A stretch of DNA of 64,000 nt, taken from Cornus controversa (lineage: Eukaryota > Streptophyta > Magnoliopsida > Cornales > Cornaceae). A program made the position numbers and the translations under genes. The stretch spans positions 92,568,533 through 92,632,532 of the forward strand of contig CM048845.1 of NCBI GenBank assembly GCA_026545225.1, written 5' to 3'. The notes under the pieces were generated by a model. That model was not told where the DNA came from. It worked only from the letters and a program-made list of their open reading frames with translations, and did not search any database. This document shows, piece after piece, positions 59,357 to 64,000 of this stretch. The stretch's first letter is position 1. The number at the start of each line of letters is the position of its first letter.

Positions 59357-62044
59357 TCAACCACGATCAGATCGGCTCTCTAGAGCTGATGCAGCCGAGT
59401 CTACATGAACAAGCAAACAAGAATACACTTTTTGCTTCAAACGGTCAACAGTCTCAACTAATCCATTTTTCTCTAAGGTAGAGTTGCTTTTTAGTTTATC
59501 CAACCATTCATTTGCTTTCTTAAGCTGAGATAATGTGACAGCAATATGGTTGTCTGGTTCCATTCGCCGTCCCACACTGTCCTTTCCTTTCTTTTCCTGC
59601 GTGCCCAAACGAAACCCAGCATCAAGTGCTCCCTCCAAGAATTTCAAAAACCAGGATTGTGTTTCATTTAGCAGAATCTCTCTAAGTTCTTTAATATCTT
59701 TTAAACCATCTCTTTTTGCCCATTCTAGTTTATCAGCACCACTTAGCTCTACCGATGGCTTTGGAGACTTCAATATGCTATTACCATGTCCAAGACCTCT
59801 CTTTTTACTGGATTTCTCCATGTCTTGAGCTGAGGAGTTAATAGAGAATTTAACTGATTTATCCTTCGATGGAATAGTGACATTTGATTGGTTGATGAGC
59901 TGGTTGAGTGCGAAGAACTTGGTGAGAGAGAGGTGGGGAATCTCAGGAGAGGCAGATGAGCACAGATCGGCAAACATACTGAAAGAAAAGATTGAAATAA
60001 GAATTGTATTGGAGGAACTCAATTTTCTTTATTTCTAAGTGAGGAACCATTGTTTGTCAATGTGATGCTGTTTGAAGATAGGCTGACAGGTCTTGGAACA
60101 AGAAGTACACTTACCCAAGGCACTTGACAAGAATTGCAGCTGTAGTTGCTTCTCTTTGAGCTTCTGCTGCCACCAGAGAAGCTAAGTTTCTCCTCCTAAG
60201 TATCCCCTTGTAATAGCAATAGAAGATTAGAAGTATTAATTGCATTGAAATATTTTCATTGATTCTGTGTAATAGTTAACTTAGCAAAAACATGTTATCA
60301 TTTTCCTAACGAATTAGCAACCATTAATTGTTGTAATAAGGCAAAAGAATTAATCCATTTGTATGAAAATTATTATTGCAATGCAACCTGTTGGGCATAA
60401 CGACATAGTATGTGTGATTAGTTGTACCATCTAAACGGATGAAACAGTCACGATATATATGATTGATTCTGCGAAATGAGTGGATGAGATAAGAAAAATA
60501 CCTTCCCAGACTTCAAAAGGTTGGCAGGCAGAGAGGGCCAGGATATTGCCTCAGATGATTGATTTTTATCCCTGCTCTTTGACAAATGATTCAAGTTAAT
60601 GTTTTCTTGTTTACTTGTGCGCTTTGTGGTCATGATTTTGAATGGTACCAAGGTCTCCTTGGTGTCAGATATCATAACATCTGGCTTTGGCTTAACTGCA
60701 TCAGGGCGATTGCGGGATGGAGTTGTTGGTCGTGTCTGCAATGCACGAGTGATTGTCACTAAATGGATCAATTCAATTTCTATAATACATAAAAAATTAT
60801 GAGTTGCAATGTGTTGTTCTTTTAGAGGCACCATCTGAAATTATGGAAAAGCAAGATCCTGAAATGGTTACATAAACTCAAAGAAATCATGGTTGTCACA
60901 CAAGTAAATTGACTTTTAGTCATTTACATCATATTATGTCTGATGGAATGCAGGGGATTGATAGAGTTGGGCTGTAATTGTCTCTTTATCTTGTGTTATA
61001 CTAAAAACTTCAATGATATATCATGCCAACGTCACAAACACATTATTGTCTGATGCAATGTTATTTATCCACACTTTTCCCCTTCATTTTCCATTTGAAC
61101 AAACAGCACAAAGGTTTCCATTCAACAAGAATTAGGAATATATTATGCTTAAGGTCACAATCTCAGACAAAATTAGTATAACATGTACTCATGGTGCAAA
61201 GAATGACAGAATATCACCTACATACACTCATGGTTCATAATTGATCACATTGTTCTATTTAAATGAGCTTTCAATAGTTCTAACACTACTATTATGACTT
61301 GTATCATGTCATATTCGCGCGGACTTAAAAGAGACAAAGATTGAAAAATTAGATTCTCAGATGCATTTAGATGAGACAGAAAAAAAAAAAAAAGCTAGCT
61401 CATACCTGACCTTTAAGCTCATGCTGTTTGGCTTTTATCATTCCAACCTTCTTACCTGCTCCATTAATCTCATTCTCGTTGCCTTTTCCACAGATGTTCG
61501 AATCAGCTCCATTTACTTTTGTATTAGATGTTAAGACACCCTGCATGTACCTAGATGCAACACTTGCCTTTTCCTCTTTGATAACAATTTTCTTTATTGG
61601 GTTATCCTCTTTGGCTTCTGACAATTCACTCAATTTTGAACCTTCCTGATCAAATTGGATGGGGCCTTCGGATGGCTCTAAGATTTTCATCAAATCCTTG
61701 GGGTTACCCACGAATGGATGTCGTCCTGGAACCGGCCTCACCCCAAGTAGAACAGGAACCAAAGTTCCAGATTCCATCCTGTCCACATAGAAGAATTGGC
61801 CTAGCTGCAGCTTATCATTTAAGATGAGCTCATTGTCTTCCCTCGATAACGAGACATATGTTGAATGGGAAGAATCCGAAACTTTTATGAAGAATCCATG
61901 GTTTGGCCATAGTTCTGGACCAGTTAAGGCCGGGACAATGCTGATCACTTGTAGAAGGACAGATCGATATTCACCACGCACTTTTGCACCAGAATTCACA
62001 CCCTGAAGAAGTTTAAGTAGTACTCCGGGTGTCAGGGATGCCAT
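59357..62044 (-). CDS. DUF936 family protein
   Basis: Four exons in transcript order: 62044-61406, 60735-60502, 60206-60115, 59978-59357. They give 528 residues with clean GT/AG borders; the exon 3/4 codon is split GG|T. The N-terminus [14 protein letters not shown] and the block [20 protein letters not shown]...[19 protein letters not shown]...[15 protein letters not shown] (residues ~1-115) are the signature of plant DUF936. The middle (~115-330) is low-complexity and Lys/Ser-rich. The C-terminal third ([20 protein letters not shown] onward) is the second conserved DUF936 block, probably helical ([20 protein letters not shown]). No signal peptide or membrane segment. I do not assign a function. 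Confidence 0.9.
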
Positions 62045-62954
62045 TTTTATCTCTTTTTCAAGGTATGAACTCTCAAATGGAATTCTCTGTTTGTACAGAT
62101 TTTGAAAGTCTACCTGATCAATGAACCAAAAATTAGTGGTTGTCAGATGATAACCAGGTCCAGGTGTATCTGCTGAATATCAACCACTGCATATCAAATT
62201 GAAGCTTATATATTGTTGACAAATGTTTGTATACAAATTTCTCAGATTATAGGACCATATGGATGTCTCGGAAAATTCAACAACCTTTCGTGCTTAGTGA
62301 GGCATTTCAAGAAGCATGTGGAATAAGCATTTTGAAAAAAAAAATTCTCGAGAGAGAATTTATCCAAGTCTTCGTATTCTTAGGGATCATTGTTTGTTGA
62401 GATAGTCAAAACTCAACGTGATCAACGCGAGGATGCATGCTCTAGTCTAAGAGCAGTCATTTTGTACAAATAATGTCAAAGATTAAGTTTGTCTCCAATA
62501 ATTTTGTGTTGGTGGGACCAATATTTAAGAGTGTAGACGGTTCGATTTCTCGCAGAATCGGTGTTAACTGTTCACTTACACTTCTTCACAGGTTCTGGTT
62601 TCGATTTCCAGGTTCTTTGCATGAATTCTTCTGCAGGGACTAAAGATGTATTAAGTTGACTCAATCTATTAATTTCAATAAGCACAGATTAAGAGTTGCA
62701 TCATAGTCCAAAATTTCCTCGTAAAAATTTGGTAAGAACAGATACTCTGTGCAATAATTTTGAACCCAAGTACATGAAATGAAGTGCTTTAAAACACACT
62801 CTATTACAGTAACAATACAGCATGTACACTTTGATAGACTGTAGTAGTCTTATTTTCGTAAAATTACAAGACACCTAATAGAAACATATAACTAATTTCA
62901 ATTAAAAAAATAACGTAATAATATTATATTCCTAATAAAAAAATCCACCTTAAA
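62045..62954 (-). other. Upstream region of the DUF936 gene
   Basis: It contains the 5' UTR next to 62044 and presumably the promoter. No other gene or repeat recognised. Confidence 0.5.
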
Positions 62955-62962
62955 CAAGGATA

Positions 62963-63053
62963 CTATGAATCACGGATACGGATACGACACAATACGGATA
63001 TGGCAATACGGCAAATCTAAAAAAAAATAGGATACAAGTACGGCGGGATACGG

Positions 63054-63094
<41 letters not shown>

Positions 63095-63429
63095 AAAAAT
63101 TAATAGAACACAAATTAAGTTTTAAGTTTTAACTTAAATTTTTTTTTTTCAACATTAAAAGATCTTTTGATTTATTACAAATTAAGCTCCACCTTTTAAC
63201 TAAGTTTTTTAATATTACAATATGATCACCATCTTTTTTATAAATAAAAAATAAAAAAATTACAAGTTTGCCCAAACGTATCAGAGAAATATCCACCACA
63301 TATCCGAAAATAAAAAAAATATTTAAAAAAATCGGATTCTTCCCAGAAGTATCCAATACGTGTCCGGCCGTATTGGATACTTATCTAATACGGCCACGGA
63401 GCCTCCGAGAAAGTATCTATGCTTCATAG
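62963..63429. mobile_element. hAT-like MITE, ACGGATACG-rich family, copy 2
   Basis: The element is 467 bp. Its left end CTATGAATCACGGATACGG and right end (reversed) CTATGAAGCATAGATAC form inverted repeats, and it has a perfect 8-bp duplication CAAGGATA (62955-62962 and 63430-63437). Subterminal ATACGG repeats are in opposite orientation, and a long (AT)n tract lies at 63057-63090. No coding capacity. Confidence 0.8.
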
Positions 63430-63437
63430 CAAGGATA

Positions 63438-64000
63438 TAACTCACGAGAGCATTTAAAAATACTTAAAAATAATTTGGATCCTATCAGAAAAATGAGCAA
63501 AACTCTTCCTCCAACTTGGATTATATAATTATGTGACTTGTACTCAACCCGAAATGATAGTAAATGATTCCATTTGATTCACCAAGGATTCTTTACGGTT
63601 CTGATTGATGGATTCCACCGATTCTTTGTACACCGCTAAGGGGGTAATGGCCATATACTCTTATTTTCAAACTAATAGTTAAAAGAGCAACAATAACATT
63701 ATATGCTAAACCAGAAACAAAATTTTAAGTACAATCTCATTCACTCATTTAAATTTTAAGTTTGAATCAACCTAAGAGATGCTGCATTTAGTAATTAGCC
63801 CTGTTTTATGAGCCAAGAAAAAGTGAAAAAAAGAAAAGAAAAGAGAAACCTCTGTTTCCAGATCATTAAAAAACAGTGCTTTTTATACATTGTCCTAATA
63901 GGATAGGGGCAGCAGTTCAAGAGAGAGAGAGAGAGAGAGAGAGATGATGCTTTATACAAAATATGCTCTATTGACTAAACTATCACAAGAACACATAAAA
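63438..64000. other. Intergenic, no gene seen
   Basis: It is AT-rich. The only feature is a (GA)n microsatellite at 63920-63944. Confidence 0.5.

Overview
The window is nuclear DNA of a flowering plant, most likely a eudicot: it has spliced genes with GT/AG introns, a plastid-targeted fatty-acid enzyme, plant LTR lineages (Athila-type Ty3/gypsy, Copia, the TRIM Cassandra) and hAT and Mutator-like miniature transposons. I cannot name the species from sequence alone.

The left half (1-30.4 kb) is a nest of transposable elements with no host gene that I can see. From left to right it holds: a gag-only Copia-like copy carrying a TRIM (343-910); a truncated LINE on the minus strand (3.05-5.11 kb); an LTR-like block carrying a young, complete Cassandra (5928-6617); a second gag-only copy with its LTR (9067-13.45 kb); an env-like fragment and a Copia 3' end (13.45-15.65 kb); and a full-length Athila-type element of 12.9 kb (16684-29556). 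The Athila element lies inside an inverted solo LTR of the gag-only family (16313-30380). Target-site duplications support five of these insertions.

The right half (31-64 kb) is gene space with three host genes. The first is a 12-exon plus-strand gene (31588-41683) for a 1,324-residue Spt20-domain, glutamine-rich protein orthologous to Arabidopsis PHL. The second is a 13-exon minus-strand gene (43854-52894) for plastidial beta-ketoacyl-ACP synthase II. The third is a 4-exon minus-strand gene (59357-62044) for a DUF936 protein. The first two are convergent. Their long introns hold a 1-kb hAT element and a 160-bp Mutator-like MITE. Two hAT-like MITEs of one ACGGATACG-rich family flank the DUF936 gene.

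The most unusual signal is in the transposon half. Three sequence-unrelated sets of short, dyad-symmetric motifs occur as clusters about 80-130 bp upstream of TATA boxes in LTRs of different families. In the Athila element the same array recurs inside the element, upstream of a TATA-like box, a candidate intron and the env-like reading frame, which looks like a second, internal promoter.
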